Positions 7,065 through 15,076 of a stretch of DNA of 32,896 nucleotides are shown piece after piece. The stretch is from assembly GCA_037147395.1 (NCBI GenBank), contig JBAWVG010000012.1:1-32896 (forward strand). Reading direction: 5' to 3'. The DNA is from VFJL01 sp037147395 (GTDB lineage: Bacteria; Pseudomonadota; Gammaproteobacteria; Burkholderiales; Nitrosomonadaceae). The stretch's first letter is position 1. Each line of letters starts with the position of its first letter. Made by a program: the position numbers and the translations under genes. The notes beneath the pieces are model-generated. The model saw only the letters and a program-made list of their open reading frames with translations. It was not told where the DNA came from and searched no databases.

Positions 7065-7370
7065 ATGGCCAAGATAGCTGTAATCAACCGAGATTTGAAG
7101 AGACGTGAGACGGTCAAGAAGTATGCTGCCTACCGTGCGGAGTTATTTGTTGTGATTAATGATTCCAAGGCAAGTGATGACGACCGTCATTCAGCACGGA
7201 TTAAGCTTCAGGCACTGCCACGTAATGCGAGCCCTGTTCGACTGCGGAATCGGTGCTCACTGACCGGTCGTCCTCGTGGTGTCTATAGCAAGTTTGGTCT
7301 GGGTCGTAGCAAGCTACGCGATTTCGCGATGAAGGGTGAGATCCCGGGAATGACCAAGGCCAGTTGGTAG
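7065..7370 (+). CDS. rpsN: 30S ribosomal protein S14
   Basis: The ATG at 7065 gives 101 aa, the standard length of the long zinc-free S14 form. An upstream in-frame start at 7005 would add residues coded inside rplE and is rejected. GAGGA at 7056-7060 is the ribosome-binding site. Typical segments are MAKIAVINRDLKRRETVKKY, RLRNRCSLTGRPRGVYSKFG and RDFAMKGEIPGMTKASW. No CxxC zinc pairs are present, consistent with the long form. S14 is a 30S head assembly protein. Confidence 0.98.
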   Translation: MAKIAVINRDLKRRETVKKYAAYRAELFVVINDSKASDDDRHSARIKLQALPRNASPVRLRNRCSLTGRPRGVYSKFGLGRSKLRDFAMKGEIPGMTKASW

Positions 7371-7487
7371 TCATGGCGGTTATGAGCATTCAGAATAACA
7401 AAGATTTTAGGTGAGTGTCGTGCAAATAAATGTAAATGTTGATATCAGAGTCTCTGACATAGATTGTATTTCTAGAGGTACCCCTCG

Positions 7488-7883
7488 ATGAGCATGAGTG
7501 ACCCCATAGCAGACATGCTGACGCGTATACGTAACGCTCAGCTCGCTGAAAAAACCGCGGTAGCGATGCCGGCCTCTAAATTGAAGTCTGCCATCGCTCA
7601 GGTATTAAAAGATGAAGGATATATCGATCACTTTGCGATGAGAGAGTCAGACGGGAAGCCGACGCTAGAGATCAATCTTAAGTACTATGCAGGAAGGCCT
7701 GTCATTGAAAAGATTGAACGGATCAGCCGTCCTGGTTTACGCATCTACAAGTCCAGCGACAAGCTCCCGACCGTAATGAATGGTCTTGGGGTCGCGATCG
7801 TATCGACATCAAGGGGTGTCATGACCGAACGTAAGGCTCGTGCGAGTGGTATCGGCGGCGAAGTCTTGTGTATCGTAGCTTAG
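7488..7883 (+). CDS. rpsH: 30S ribosomal protein S8
   Basis: The 131-aa product is S8, a primary 16S rRNA binder and, in E. coli, the translational repressor of the spc operon. SDPIADMLTRIRNAQLA and the C-terminal STSRGVMTERKARASGIGGE are diagnostic. The ATG at 7488 is preferred over 7494 because AGAGG at 7474-7478 is correctly spaced. It follows a 117-nt spacer containing TCAGA/TCTGA complementary arms (7446-7458), long for this cluster. Confidence 0.98.
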   Translation: MSMSDPIADMLTRIRNAQLAEKTAVAMPASKLKSAIAQVLKDEGYIDHFAMRESDGKPTLEINLKYYAGRPVIEKIERISRPGLRIYKSSDKLPTVMNGLGVAIVSTSRGVMTERKARASGIGGEVLCIVA

Positions 7884-7894
7884 GGGTATAGAAC

Positions 7895-8428
7895 ATGTCT
7901 CGAGTAGGAAAGAATCCGATCCCCGTACCCTCGAATGTTGAGGTCAAGATGACTTCAACTGAAATTTCAGTGAAGGGTCCTCTGGGAACCTTGCAACGTG
8001 CTCTTAATTCAGATGTCACCATCGAACATACCGGTGATCAATTACTGGTTAAGGTTGCCAACAATTCAAAACAATCCAACGCGATGTCGGGAACGATGAG
8101 GGCGCTCCTCGCCAATATGGTGCACGGAGTGACTAAGGGATTCGAGAAGAAACTTCTACTCGTTGGGGTGGGATACCGAGCTGCGGCTGCGGGCGAGATG
8201 CTGAACTTAACTCTAGGATTCTCGCATCCTGTTGCGCATAAGATGCCTGCTGGGGTCAAGGTCGAAACACCGACCCAGACCGAGATTCTAATCAAGGGAA
8301 TTGATAAGCAGCAGGTCGGTCAGGTTGCTGCCGAGGTCCGTGCTTATCGTAAGCCTGAGCCTTATAAGGGCAAGGGTGTACGTTATGCGGATGAAGTCAT
8401 CGTCATGAAAGAGACCAAGAAGAAGTAA
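7895..8428 (+). CDS. rplF: 50S ribosomal protein L6
   Basis: The 177-aa product is L6, made of two repeated domains and located near the sarcin-ricin loop and the factor-binding site. MSRVGKNPIPVPSNVEV and VTKGFEKKLLLVGVGYRA mark the N-terminal domain. IKGIDKQQVGQVAAEVRAYRKPEPYKGKGVRY is the conserved C-terminal signature. Length equals E. coli L6. It lies 11 nt after rpsH. Confidence 0.98.
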   Translation: MSRVGKNPIPVPSNVEVKMTSTEISVKGPLGTLQRALNSDVTIEHTGDQLLVKVANNSKQSNAMSGTMRALLANMVHGVTKGFEKKLLLVGVGYRAAAAGEMLNLTLGFSHPVAHKMPAGVKVETPTQTEILIKGIDKQQVGQVAAEVRAYRKPEPYKGKGVRYADEVIVMKETKKK

Positions 8429-8439
8429 TCAAGGAAGAT

Positions 8440-8796
8440 ATGCTGAACTCGAACGAATCCCGACTGCGCCGTGCGCGTCAAACCCGTGCCAAGATCGCAG
8501 AGCTGAAGGTGGTCCGTCTGTCTATACACCGGACCAACTGCCATATCTACGCACAAGTCATCGATGGCACTGGCGGGAAAGTATTGGCCAGTGCGTCCAC
8601 TCTGGAACCCGAGGTTCGTACCCTTCTTCAGAAGGGCGGAACGATCGATGCAGCAGCAACAATCGGTAAGCGTATTGCAGAGAAATCTAAAAGTCTGGGG
8701 ATCGAGACTGTTGCATTTGACCGTTCTGGCTTCAGATACCATGGACGGGTTAAAGCATTGGCCGAAGCTGCCCGTGAACACGGCCTCAAATTCTAA
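8440..8796 (+). CDS. rplR: 50S ribosomal protein L18
   Basis: The 118-aa product is L18, which binds 5S rRNA together with L5 and L25. It has the basic N-terminus ESRLRRARQTRAKIAEL, the core VVRLSIHRTNCHIYAQVID, and the C-terminal motif FDRSGFRYHGRVKALAEAAREHGLKF. AAGGAAGAT upstream of the ATG is the ribosome-binding site. The gap to rplF is 11 nt. Confidence 0.98.
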   Translation: MLNSNESRLRRARQTRAKIAELKVVRLSIHRTNCHIYAQVIDGTGGKVLASASTLEPEVRTLLQKGGTIDAAATIGKRIAEKSKSLGIETVAFDRSGFRYHGRVKALAEAAREHGLKF

Positions 8797-8810
8797 GCGA
8801 GGATTAAATA

Positions 8811-9353
8811 GTGGCTAAGATGCAAGGAAGGAGTCAAGGTAAATCTCAACAGGGTGATGATCGTGGGGATGGACTTAAGGAGAAATTGGTCGCGATTAAT
8901 CGTGTGACCAAGGTCGTTAAGGGCGGTCGTATTCTTGGTTTTGCGGCACTCACCGTCGTCGGTAATGGAGATGGTAGTGTCGGAATGGGAAAGGGTAAAT
9001 CCCGTGAAGTTCCGGTTGCCGTACAAAAGGCGATGGACGAGGCTCGACGTAAAATGATCAAGGTCAACCTAAAGAACGGGACGTTACACCACCCCGTGAT
9101 TGGCCGTCATGGGGCAGCTAAGGTCTACATGCAGCCTGCATCAGAGGGTACCGGAATCATTGCCGGTGGTCCGATGCGTGCCATATTCGAGGTGATGGGT
9201 GTTCATAACATTCTTGCCAAGTGTATCGGTTCCACCAATCCTTACAATGTTGTCCGTGCAACACTGCATGGACTGCAGTTGATGAATACGCCGTCAGATA
9301 TTGCTGCCAAACGCGGCAAGAGTGTAGAAGAGATTATGGGGACTGCAAAATGA
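8811..9353 (+). CDS. rpsE: 30S ribosomal protein S5
   Basis: The 180-aa product starts with GTG at 8811, behind GCGAGGA. S5 helps maintain decoding accuracy and binds near the mRNA entry channel. The core LVAINRVTKVVKGGRILGFAALTVVG and GMGKGKSREVPVAVQKAM is unmistakable. An N-terminal extension rich in Gln, Gly and Asp makes it longer than E. coli S5 (167 aa), as in other Betaproteobacteria. The stop overlaps the rpmD start (ATGA). Confidence 0.97.
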   Translation: MAKMQGRSQGKSQQGDDRGDGLKEKLVAINRVTKVVKGGRILGFAALTVVGNGDGSVGMGKGKSREVPVAVQKAMDEARRKMIKVNLKNGTLHHPVIGRHGAAKVYMQPASEGTGIIAGGPMRAIFEVMGVHNILAKCIGSTNPYNVVRATLHGLQLMNTPSDIAAKRGKSVEEIMGTAK

Positions 9354-9538
9354 GCGGGGACGTCAAGAAGATTAAGCTCACGCTGATTAAAAGCATCATC
9401 GGAACCAAGCAGTCACACCGGGCCACTGTCCGTGGGCTAGGGTTACGGGGTGTGAACAGCAAGTCTGAGCTCGAGGACACACCATCGGTTCGTGGAATGA
9501 TTCATAAAGTCAATTACCTCGTTAAAGTTGAGGCCTAG
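9350..9538 (+). CDS. rpmD: 50S ribosomal protein L30
   Basis: The ATG at 9350 overlaps the rpsE stop and encodes 62 aa matching L30 in length. KKIKLTLIKSIIGTKQSHRA and the C-terminal MIHKVNYLVKVE are typical. An upstream in-frame extension to 9221 lies inside rpsE and is rejected. L30 is a small 50S protein near 5S rRNA. Confidence 0.97.
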   Translation: MSGDVKKIKLTLIKSIIGTKQSHRATVRGLGLRGVNSKSELEDTPSVRGMIHKVNYLVKVEA

Positions 9539-9540
9539 AA

Positions 9541-9978
9541 ATGAAGCTCAATACGATTAAACCGGCTGAGGGTGCCAAGCACGCAAAGAGACGTGTCGGT
9601 CGTGGAATTGGTTCTGGGATCGGAAAGACGGCTGGTCGTGGTCATAAAGGTCAAAAGTCGCGTACTGGCGGATTTCATAAGGTCGGATTTGAAGGGGGGC
9701 AGATGCCTCTACAACGTAGGCTGCCTAAGCGTGGTTTCATCTCTCCCACCAGAGGCAATACCGTTGAGATCCGGCTGTCTGATCTGAACCGTTTGCCGGT
9801 AGATATGATCGATATCCTGGTTCTTAAACAGTCAGGGGTTATTCCGGGTGGGGCGCTTTATGCCAAGGTCATTCTGTCGGGAAAGATTGAACGTGCCGTG
9901 ACATTACAAGGGATTGCAGCCACTAAGGGTGCCAAGGCCGCCATCGAGACTGCCGGCGGCAGTATCGGTACTGTATAG
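9541..9978 (+). CDS. rplO: 50S ribosomal protein L15
   Basis: The 145-aa product is L15, a late 50S assembly protein with a Gly/Lys/Arg-rich extended N-terminal arm. MKLNTIKPAEGAKHAKRRVG, the repeated G-R-G-x-G-S-G-x-G-K-T motif, and GFEGGQMPLQRRLPKRGF are diagnostic. It starts 2 nt after the rpmD stop. Confidence 0.98.
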   Translation: MKLNTIKPAEGAKHAKRRVGRGIGSGIGKTAGRGHKGQKSRTGGFHKVGFEGGQMPLQRRLPKRGFISPTRGNTVEIRLSDLNRLPVDMIDILVLKQSGVIPGGALYAKVILSGKIERAVTLQGIAATKGAKAAIETAGGSIGTV

Positions 9979-9995
9979 CGCGACGGGGAGAGAGA

Positions 9996-11324
9996 TTGGC
10001 CGCTAATGATTCTCTGAAAGGTCTTTCCGGAAAGCTAGGTGACCTGAAACGGCGTCTCTGGTTCTTGGTGCTGGCATTGGTCGTCTACCGGATCGGGGCG
10101 CATGTCCCAGTTCCGGGGATTGATCCTGTGGTGCTGAAGGATTTATTTGACTCTCAGCAGAGCGGCATCCTCGGAATGTTTAACATGTTCTCTGGGGGCG
10201 CGCTCTCGCGTTTTTCGATATTCGCACTCGGGATCATGCCCTATATATCGGCATCGATTATCATGCAATTGGGGACGGTGGCATTCCCGTACCTGGAAGC
10301 GCTGAAGAAGGAAGGAGAGGCCGGTCGTCGTAAGATCACTCAGTACACCCGTTACGGGACACTGGGTCTGGCACTTGTTCAGGGGTATGGAATATCGATT
10401 GCATTACAGTCACAGGCGGGTCTTGTCATACAGCCCGGTCCGATGTTCCTGATGACGACCGTGGTCACGCTGGTCACAGGAACAATATTTTTGATGTGGT
10501 TGGGCGAGCAGATTACAGAACGGGGGATCGGCAATGGCATCTCCCTGATTATTTTTGCGGGGATCGTTGCCGGATTACCCAGTGCCATTGGGGGTACTCT
10601 TGATTTAGTGAGTACCGGTGCGATGCACTTTCTGGTGGCCCTTGGAATATTTGCAGCAGTGGCACTGGTCACAGCATTTGTTGTATATGTTGAGAAGGGT
10701 CAGCGCAAGATACTGGTCAATTATGCCAAGCGTCAGGTCGGTAATAAGGTGTATGGGGGTCAGAGCTCTCATCTACCGTTGAAACTGAATATGGCGGGTG
10801 TGATTCCGCCGATCTTTGCGTCGAGCATGATTTTATTCCCTGCCACACTGGCTGGGTGGTTTGCGACCGGTGAGTCCATGGCATGGCTCAAAGATATCAG
10901 CGGGGCACTGTCGCCAGGTCAACCGGTCTATGTGATTCTGTATGCAGCGATGATTATATTTTTCTGTTTCTTCTATACCGCCTTAGTCTTTAATCCTAAG
11001 GAGACGGCAGAGAATCTGAAAAAGAGTAGCGCATTTATTCCCGGAATACGTCCGGGTGAGCAGACCGCTAAGTATATTGAAAAGATCATGCTCCGTCTGA
11101 CCTTGGCAGGTGCGATCTATGTCACATTGGTGTGTTTGTTGCCAGAGTTTTTGATTCTGAAGTGGAACGTTCCATTTTACTTTGGGGGGACATCACTCCT
11201 TATCATTGTGGTGGTGACGATGGACTTCATGTCACAGGTCCAGTCGTATGTCATGTCGCAACAGTATGAAAGCCTCTTGAAGAAGACCAACTTCAAGGGT
11301 GGCGGTGGATTGTCGGCGCGGTAG
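9996..11324 (+). CDS. secY: Protein translocase subunit SecY
   Basis: The 442-aa inner-membrane protein forms the channel of the SecYEG translocon. It has the expected ten hydrophobic segments. Conserved motifs include RIGAHVPVPGID near the N-terminus, the ALGIMPYISASIIMQL segment, GNGISLIIFAGI, and KRQVGNKVYGGQSSHLPLKLN in the cytoplasmic loop contacting SecA and the ribosome. The only suitable start is TTG at 9996, behind GGGGAGAGAG; no in-frame ATG occurs before the first membrane segment. It lies 17 nt downstream of rplO. Confidence 0.97.
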   Translation: MAANDSLKGLSGKLGDLKRRLWFLVLALVVYRIGAHVPVPGIDPVVLKDLFDSQQSGILGMFNMFSGGALSRFSIFALGIMPYISASIIMQLGTVAFPYLEALKKEGEAGRRKITQYTRYGTLGLALVQGYGISIALQSQAGLVIQPGPMFLMTTVVTLVTGTIFLMWLGEQITERGIGNGISLIIFAGIVAGLPSAIGGTLDLVSTGAMHFLVALGIFAAVALVTAFVVYVEKGQRKILVNYAKRQVGNKVYGGQSSHLPLKLNMAGVIPPIFASSMILFPATLAGWFATGESMAWLKDISGALSPGQPVYVILYAAMIIFFCFFYTALVFNPKETAENLKKSSAFIPGIRPGEQTAKYIEKIMLRLTLAGAIYVTLVCLLPEFLILKWNVPFYFGGTSLLIIVVVTMDFMSQVQSYVMSQQYESLLKKTNFKGGGGLSAR

Positions 11325-11341
11325 AGTCGAATAAGGATAGG

Positions 11342-11560
11342 ATGGCAAAGGAAGAAACGATACAGATGCAAGGAGAGATCCTGGAGACGTTGCCCAACGC
11401 GACATTCAGGGTCATGCTGGAGAATGGACATGTTGTTCTGGGGCACATCTCCGGCAAGATGAGGATGCATTACATCAGAATTTTACCGGGTGATAAGGTG
11501 ACGGTTGATCTGACACCATACGATTTAAGCAGGGCACGGATCACCTTCCGTGCCAAGTAG
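11342..11560 (+). CDS. infA: Translation initiation factor IF-1
   Basis: The 72-aa product is full-length IF-1, an OB-fold protein that occupies the A-site of the 30S subunit during initiation. MAKEETIQMQGEILETLPNA, FRVMLENGHVVLGHISGKMR and YDLSRARITFR are conserved. Its position between secY and rpmJ is common in Betaproteobacteria but differs from E. coli, where infA is elsewhere. Confidence 0.97.
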   Translation: MAKEETIQMQGEILETLPNATFRVMLENGHVVLGHISGKMRMHYIRILPGDKVTVDLTPYDLSRARITFRAK

Positions 11561-11577
11561 CGCAAGGAGAAGACGTT

Positions 11578-11691
11578 ATGAAGGTCTGGGCATCAGTAAA
11601 AAAGATTTGCCGGAATTGCAAGATCATCCGGCGTAACCGCGTTGTCCGTGTGATCTGTACCGATCCGCGGCATAAACAGCGCCAAGGTTGA
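11578..11691 (+). CDS. rpmJ: 50S ribosomal protein L36 (zinc-ribbon form)
   Basis: The short ORF encodes 37 aa beginning MKVWASVKKICRNCKIIRR. It has the zinc ribbon Cys11, Cys14, Cys27 and His32, and ends DPRHKQRQG. This is the zinc-binding form of L36, the smallest 50S protein. AAGGAGAAG lies about 7 nt upstream of the ATG. It closes the spc block; the promoter for the alpha block follows immediately. Confidence 0.96.
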   Translation: MKVWASVKKICRNCKIIRRNRVVRVICTDPRHKQRQG

Positions 11692-11692
11692 A

Positions 11693-11721
11693 TGGGCAGT
11701 CAGGTCATTCAGTGTTATAAT
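11693..11721 (+). promoter_or_regulatory. Predicted sigma-70 promoter of the alpha block
   Basis: TGGGCA (11693-11698), then 17 nt, then TATAAT (11716-11721). It lies in the 60-nt gap between rpmJ and rpsM. The -35 matches the consensus at four of six positions and the -10 is perfect. The location corresponds to the alpha operon promoter of E. coli. Confidence 0.65.
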
Positions 11722-11751
11722 TTTGCACTTTTATTTGTAGGATAAAAACGT

Positions 11752-12132
11752 ATGGCCCGTATCGCTGGGGTAAATATCCCAAATCATCAGCACGCAGAGA
11801 TTGCATTGACCTCGATTTTTGGTATCGGTCGGACTCGAGCACGTCAAATCTGTGCCTCAATCGGCATCCCTGGATCGACCAAGGTCAAGGACATCACAGA
11901 CGCTCAAATGGAGAAAGTTCGTGACAGCGTTGCCAAGTTCACGGTCGAGGGTGATCTTCGACGTGAGGTATCGATGAATATTAAGCGGCTGATGGATCTA
12001 GGATGCTACCGCGGTACCCGTCATCGACGTGGTCTACCGGTCAGGGGTCAGAGGACCCGTACCAATGCCAGGACACGTAAGGGCCCACGCAAGGCGGTCC
12101 GTTCTACCAATGCAAAACCAGCCGCAAAATAA
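11752..12132 (+). CDS. rpsM: 30S ribosomal protein S13
   Basis: The 126-aa product is S13, a 30S head protein forming bridges B1a and B1b and contacting P-site tRNA. ARIAGVNIPNHQHAEIALTS and the helix-two-turns-helix region GIGRTRARQIC are typical. RGTRHRRGLPVRGQRTRTNARTRKGPRK forms the conserved basic tail. GTAGGATAA is the ribosome-binding region. It is the first gene of the alpha block. Confidence 0.98.
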   Translation: MARIAGVNIPNHQHAEIALTSIFGIGRTRARQICASIGIPGSTKVKDITDAQMEKVRDSVAKFTVEGDLRREVSMNIKRLMDLGCYRGTRHRRGLPVRGQRTRTNARTRKGPRKAVRSTNAKPAAK

Positions 12133-12181
12133 ATCTGAGTCGTTGAAGAATTTAAGCCGTAATGTTAAGGAATAGCCAGAC

Positions 12182-12571
12182 ATGGTAAAAGCAGCCACCA
12201 GGGTAAGAAAGAAGATCAAGAAGAATGTGGCGGAAGGGATCGCCCATATTCATGCCTCCTTTAATAATACGATCGTGACGATCACCGACCGTCAAGGTAA
12301 TGCACTCTCCTGGGCCACTTCAGGTGGGGCAGGTTTTAAGGGATCACGTAAGAGCACTCCATTCGCAGCCCAGGTCGCGGCAGAGCAGGCGGGTAAGGTT
12401 GCACAGGAGTGCGGCGTTAAGAATCTTGAGGTACGGATCAAGGGACCCGGACCCGGACGAGAATCTGCTGTACGTGCATTAAATGCAGCGGGCTTTAAAA
12501 TCACCAGTATTTCGGATGTGACGCCGGTTCCACATAATGGATGCCGTCCACCGAAAAAACGTCGTATCTAA
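12182..12571 (+). CDS. rpsK: 30S ribosomal protein S11
   Basis: The 129-aa product is S11, part of the 30S platform near the E-site mRNA path. HIHASFNNTIVTITDRQGNAL, GGAGFKGSRKSTPFAAQVAAE and VKGPGPGRESAVRAL-like IKGPGPGRESAVRAL are canonical. It ends NGCRPPKKRRI. AAGGAA lies upstream of the ATG; the gap from rpsM is 49 nt. Confidence 0.98.
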   Translation: MVKAATRVRKKIKKNVAEGIAHIHASFNNTIVTITDRQGNALSWATSGGAGFKGSRKSTPFAAQVAAEQAGKVAQECGVKNLEVRIKGPGPGRESAVRALNAAGFKITSISDVTPVPHNGCRPPKKRRI

Positions 12572-12582
12572 GGGAGTAATTT

Positions 12583-13209
12583 GTGGCCAGAAATCTAGAT
12601 CCTAAATGCCGCCAGTGCCGCCGAGAAGGCGAGAAGCTATTCCTGAAGGCAGAAAAATGTTTCACCGATAAGTGTTCCATCGAGCGTCGTAATTACGCCC
12701 CAGGTCAGCATGGACAGAAGAGTGGTCGTCTGTCTGACTACGGTGTTCAGCTCCGTGAAAAGCAAAAGATTCGCCGTATGTACGGAATTTTAGAGCGTCA
12801 GTTCCGTAACAGTTACAAGCTGGCTGATCGTCAAAGAGGCATCACCGGTGAGAATCTTCTTCAACTGCTTGAGTGCCGTTTGGATACCGTCTCATACCGA
12901 ATGGGTTTTGGTGGATCACGTTCAGAAGCGCGTCAGATCGTGAGACACAACGCGATCCTCGTGAATGGACGTCGAGTGAATATCCCATCATACCAAGTGA
13001 AACCGGGTGATGTGCTCGAGGTCACTGAAAAGGCTCGTAACCATCTTCGTATTAAGTCGGCATTGGAAGCGGCTGAACAGAGGACCTTCCCAGAATGGAT
13101 CACGATGGATGTTAAGGCCATGAAAGGGACCTTCAAGGCGAAGCCTGAGAGGTCTGAGCTACCGTCAACGATTAATGAATCTTTGGTCATCGAACTGTAC
13201 TCTAAGTAA
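12583..13209 (+). CDS. rpsD: 30S ribosomal protein S4 (four-cysteine form)
   Basis: The 208-aa product starts with GTG at 12583 behind AAGGGAGTA. S4 nucleates 30S assembly and in E. coli represses the alpha operon. The N-terminus carries Cys9, Cys12, Cys26 and Cys31, a potential zinc site, so this is the C+ form; E. coli S4 lacks the full set. The S4 RNA-binding domain (LLQLLECRLDTVSYRMGF, then NGRRVNIPSYQVKPGD) and the C-terminal LPSTINESLVIELYSK are conserved. Confidence 0.97.
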   Translation: MARNLDPKCRQCRREGEKLFLKAEKCFTDKCSIERRNYAPGQHGQKSGRLSDYGVQLREKQKIRRMYGILERQFRNSYKLADRQRGITGENLLQLLECRLDTVSYRMGFGGSRSEARQIVRHNAILVNGRRVNIPSYQVKPGDVLEVTEKARNHLRIKSALEAAEQRTFPEWITMDVKAMKGTFKAKPERSELPSTINESLVIELYSK

Positions 13210-13243
13210 TTCCATAACAAGATTCCCGCATAAGGATTAGGCC

Positions 13244-14248
13244 ATGTCTAGTAATACATTTCTAACACCACGCATTATTGATGTTCAGAATATATCGCCA
13301 CTCCATGCCAAGGTCACCATGGAGCCATTTGAACGTGGCTATGGTCATACACTGGGCAATGCATTGCGTCGGATATTATTGTCTTCCATGCCAGGATTTG
13401 CGCCGACCGAGGTTCTGATCAGCGGTGTGGTCCATGAGTACTCAGCACTTGATGGGGTACAAGAGGATGTTGTTGATATCCTGCTCAACCTCAAGGGGAT
13501 CGTTCTGAAACTTCATAACCGTACTGAGACGGTACTGATGTTGAAGAAAGAAGGCGCTGGAGTGGTCACGGCAGGGGATATCGAGGCAGGCCATGATGTC
13601 GAGATCCTGAATCCGGATCATGTTCTGGCGAACCTGACCGCAGGCGGAAAGTTAGACATGCAGATCACTGTTGCACAAGGTCGTGGCTATGTTCCTGGTA
13701 CGATGCGCCAGCTCGAGAAGGGAAGTCGTACCATCGGCAGTATTTTACTCGATGCCTCGTTCAGCCCGGTCCGTCGTGTCAGCTATTCCGTTGAGAGCGC
13801 TCGTGTTGAACAGCGTACTGATCTGGATCGATTGGTCATGGATATCGAGACCAACGGAGTGGTCGACCCTGAGGAAGCGATCCGTTATGCAGCCAAGGTC
13901 ATGGTCGAGCAGTTGTCGGTCTTCACAGATCTCAAGGGAACACCGATCCTGATCGAGCAACCCAAGACCCCTCAAGTAGACCCGGTTCTGCTTCGTCCTG
14001 TCGATGACCTTGAACTGACGGTCAGATCGGCTAATTGTTTGAAGGCTGAAAATATTTACTATATCGGGGACCTGATTCAAAGGACCGAGTCTGAGCTCTT
14101 GAGAACGCCTAATCTGGGTCGTAAATCACTCAATGAGATCAAGGAGGTTCTATCCTCACACGGACTTTCGTTGGGGATGAAGTTAGAGAATTGGCCCCCC
14201 GTCAATCTTGAGAAAAGCAAAAAGGAAATAAGTCATGCGGCACCATAA
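13244..14248 (+). CDS. rpoA: DNA-directed RNA polymerase subunit alpha
   Basis: The 334-aa product is the alpha subunit of RNA polymerase. The N-terminal assembly domain (residues ~1-235) includes PFERGYGHTLGNALRRILLSSMPG. The C-terminal domain (~250-334), which contacts UP elements and activators, has LTVRSANCLKAENIYYIGDL and NLGRKSLNEIKEVLSSHGLSLGM. It overlaps rplQ by 14 nt. Location after rpsD is standard for the alpha operon. Confidence 0.98.
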   Translation: MSSNTFLTPRIIDVQNISPLHAKVTMEPFERGYGHTLGNALRRILLSSMPGFAPTEVLISGVVHEYSALDGVQEDVVDILLNLKGIVLKLHNRTETVLMLKKEGAGVVTAGDIEAGHDVEILNPDHVLANLTAGGKLDMQITVAQGRGYVPGTMRQLEKGSRTIGSILLDASFSPVRRVSYSVESARVEQRTDLDRLVMDIETNGVVDPEEAIRYAAKVMVEQLSVFTDLKGTPILIEQPKTPQVDPVLLRPVDDLELTVRSANCLKAENIYYIGDLIQRTESELLRTPNLGRKSLNEIKEVLSSHGLSLGMKLENWPPVNLEKSKKEISHAAP

Positions 14249-14636
14249 TGGCCTGAGAAAGCTCAACCGGACCAGCAGCCATCGTCTGGCGATGCTGAGA
14301 AATATGACGAACTCGTTGTTAAAGCACGAGGTCATCAAGACCACCCTCCCCAAGGCTAAGGAACTGCGCCGTGTGATCGAGCCGATGATTACACTCGGTA
14401 AGAAGCCGACACTTGCGAATCGGCGTTTGGCATTTAACCGTCTTCGTGACCGTGATATGGTGGGTAAGCTATTCTCTGAGCTCGGACCCCGTTACTTGAA
14501 TCGGAATGGCGGATACTTAAGAATACTCAAGTTTGGATTCCGCCAAGGGGATAATGCACCCATGGCTCTAGTTGAGTTGATGGATCGGCCTGAACAGGTT
14601 GAGACCCCATCAACGACCTCTTCTACCGACAAGTAA
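14235..14636 (+). CDS. rplQ: 50S ribosomal protein L17
   Basis: The 133-aa product is L17, located near the tunnel exit. MRHHNGLRKLNRTSSHRLAM and LLKHEVIKTTLPKAKELR are diagnostic. GGYLRILKFGFRQGDNAPMALVELMD ends the conserved part. The last ~15 residues (Thr/Ser-rich) are a variable tail. Its start lies inside the end of rpoA, with AAGGAAATA upstream. It is the last gene of the ribosomal cluster and is followed by a strong terminator. Confidence 0.98.
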   Translation: MRHHNGLRKLNRTSSHRLAMLRNMTNSLLKHEVIKTTLPKAKELRRVIEPMITLGKKPTLANRRLAFNRLRDRDMVGKLFSELGPRYLNRNGGYLRILKFGFRQGDNAPMALVELMDRPEQVETPSTTSSTDK

Positions 14637-14662
14637 GAGAGCATTCATTCAGTCTCACCATC

Positions 14663-14691
14663 AAAAAAGCCGGCTGAATACCGGCTTTTTT
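14663..14691 (+). terminator. Intrinsic terminator after rplQ
   Basis: AAAAAAGCCGG (14663-14673) and CCGGCTTTTTT (14681-14691) form a perfect 11-bp stem with a 7-nt loop, ending in six T residues. It lies 27 nt after the rplQ stop and ends the alpha block. The A-tract on the other side would allow some function in both directions. Confidence 0.95.
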
Positions 14692-14734
14692 GTGTAAGTC
14701 ACCTTTAAATGATCTGATAAGAGCGAGGACTCGG

Positions 14735-15076
14735 ATGGATCTAACGACCCTGACAGATGAAGAACTCATCGCGATGCGTGAGAAGTTGGATGGATGGCTG
14801 TTACAGCATCAATCCTCTAAATGGGGGAATCGGTTCTGGCAGTTCACGGCCTTAGCCGGGGCCTATGCGGTGATCGATGGACTCTTTAATAGCATTCAGG
14901 CCGGCGTCACTGCACCGAATGCATTTGAAATTACACTGGGCTGCGTCATCATGTTCTCCTGGTATCAGGGGGACAAGAGAATCAAATCCAATACCAACCT
15001 ACTTGTGAGCGTCAAGAACGAGATCACTCAGAGGGGGTTGACGGTTCAGCCGGACAGCCAAGACGTCGCAGGGTGA
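14735..15076 (+). CDS. Small predicted membrane protein of unknown function
   Basis: From ATG 14735 (GCGAGGA upstream) the product is 113 aa. A charged N-terminal helix (TDEELIAMREKLDGWLLQ) is followed by two hydrophobic stretches, around residues 34-55 and 60-77, then a basic and polar tail. I do not recognise the family. An upstream in-frame TTG overlaps the terminator and is unlikely. The 3' end overlaps the convergent UspA gene by 78 nt, so the two transcripts would be complementary there. Confidence 0.7.
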   Translation: MDLTTLTDEELIAMREKLDGWLLQHQSSKWGNRFWQFTALAGAYAVIDGLFNSIQAGVTAPNAFEITLGCVIMFSWYQGDKRIKSNTNLLVSVKNEITQRGLTVQPDSQDVAG

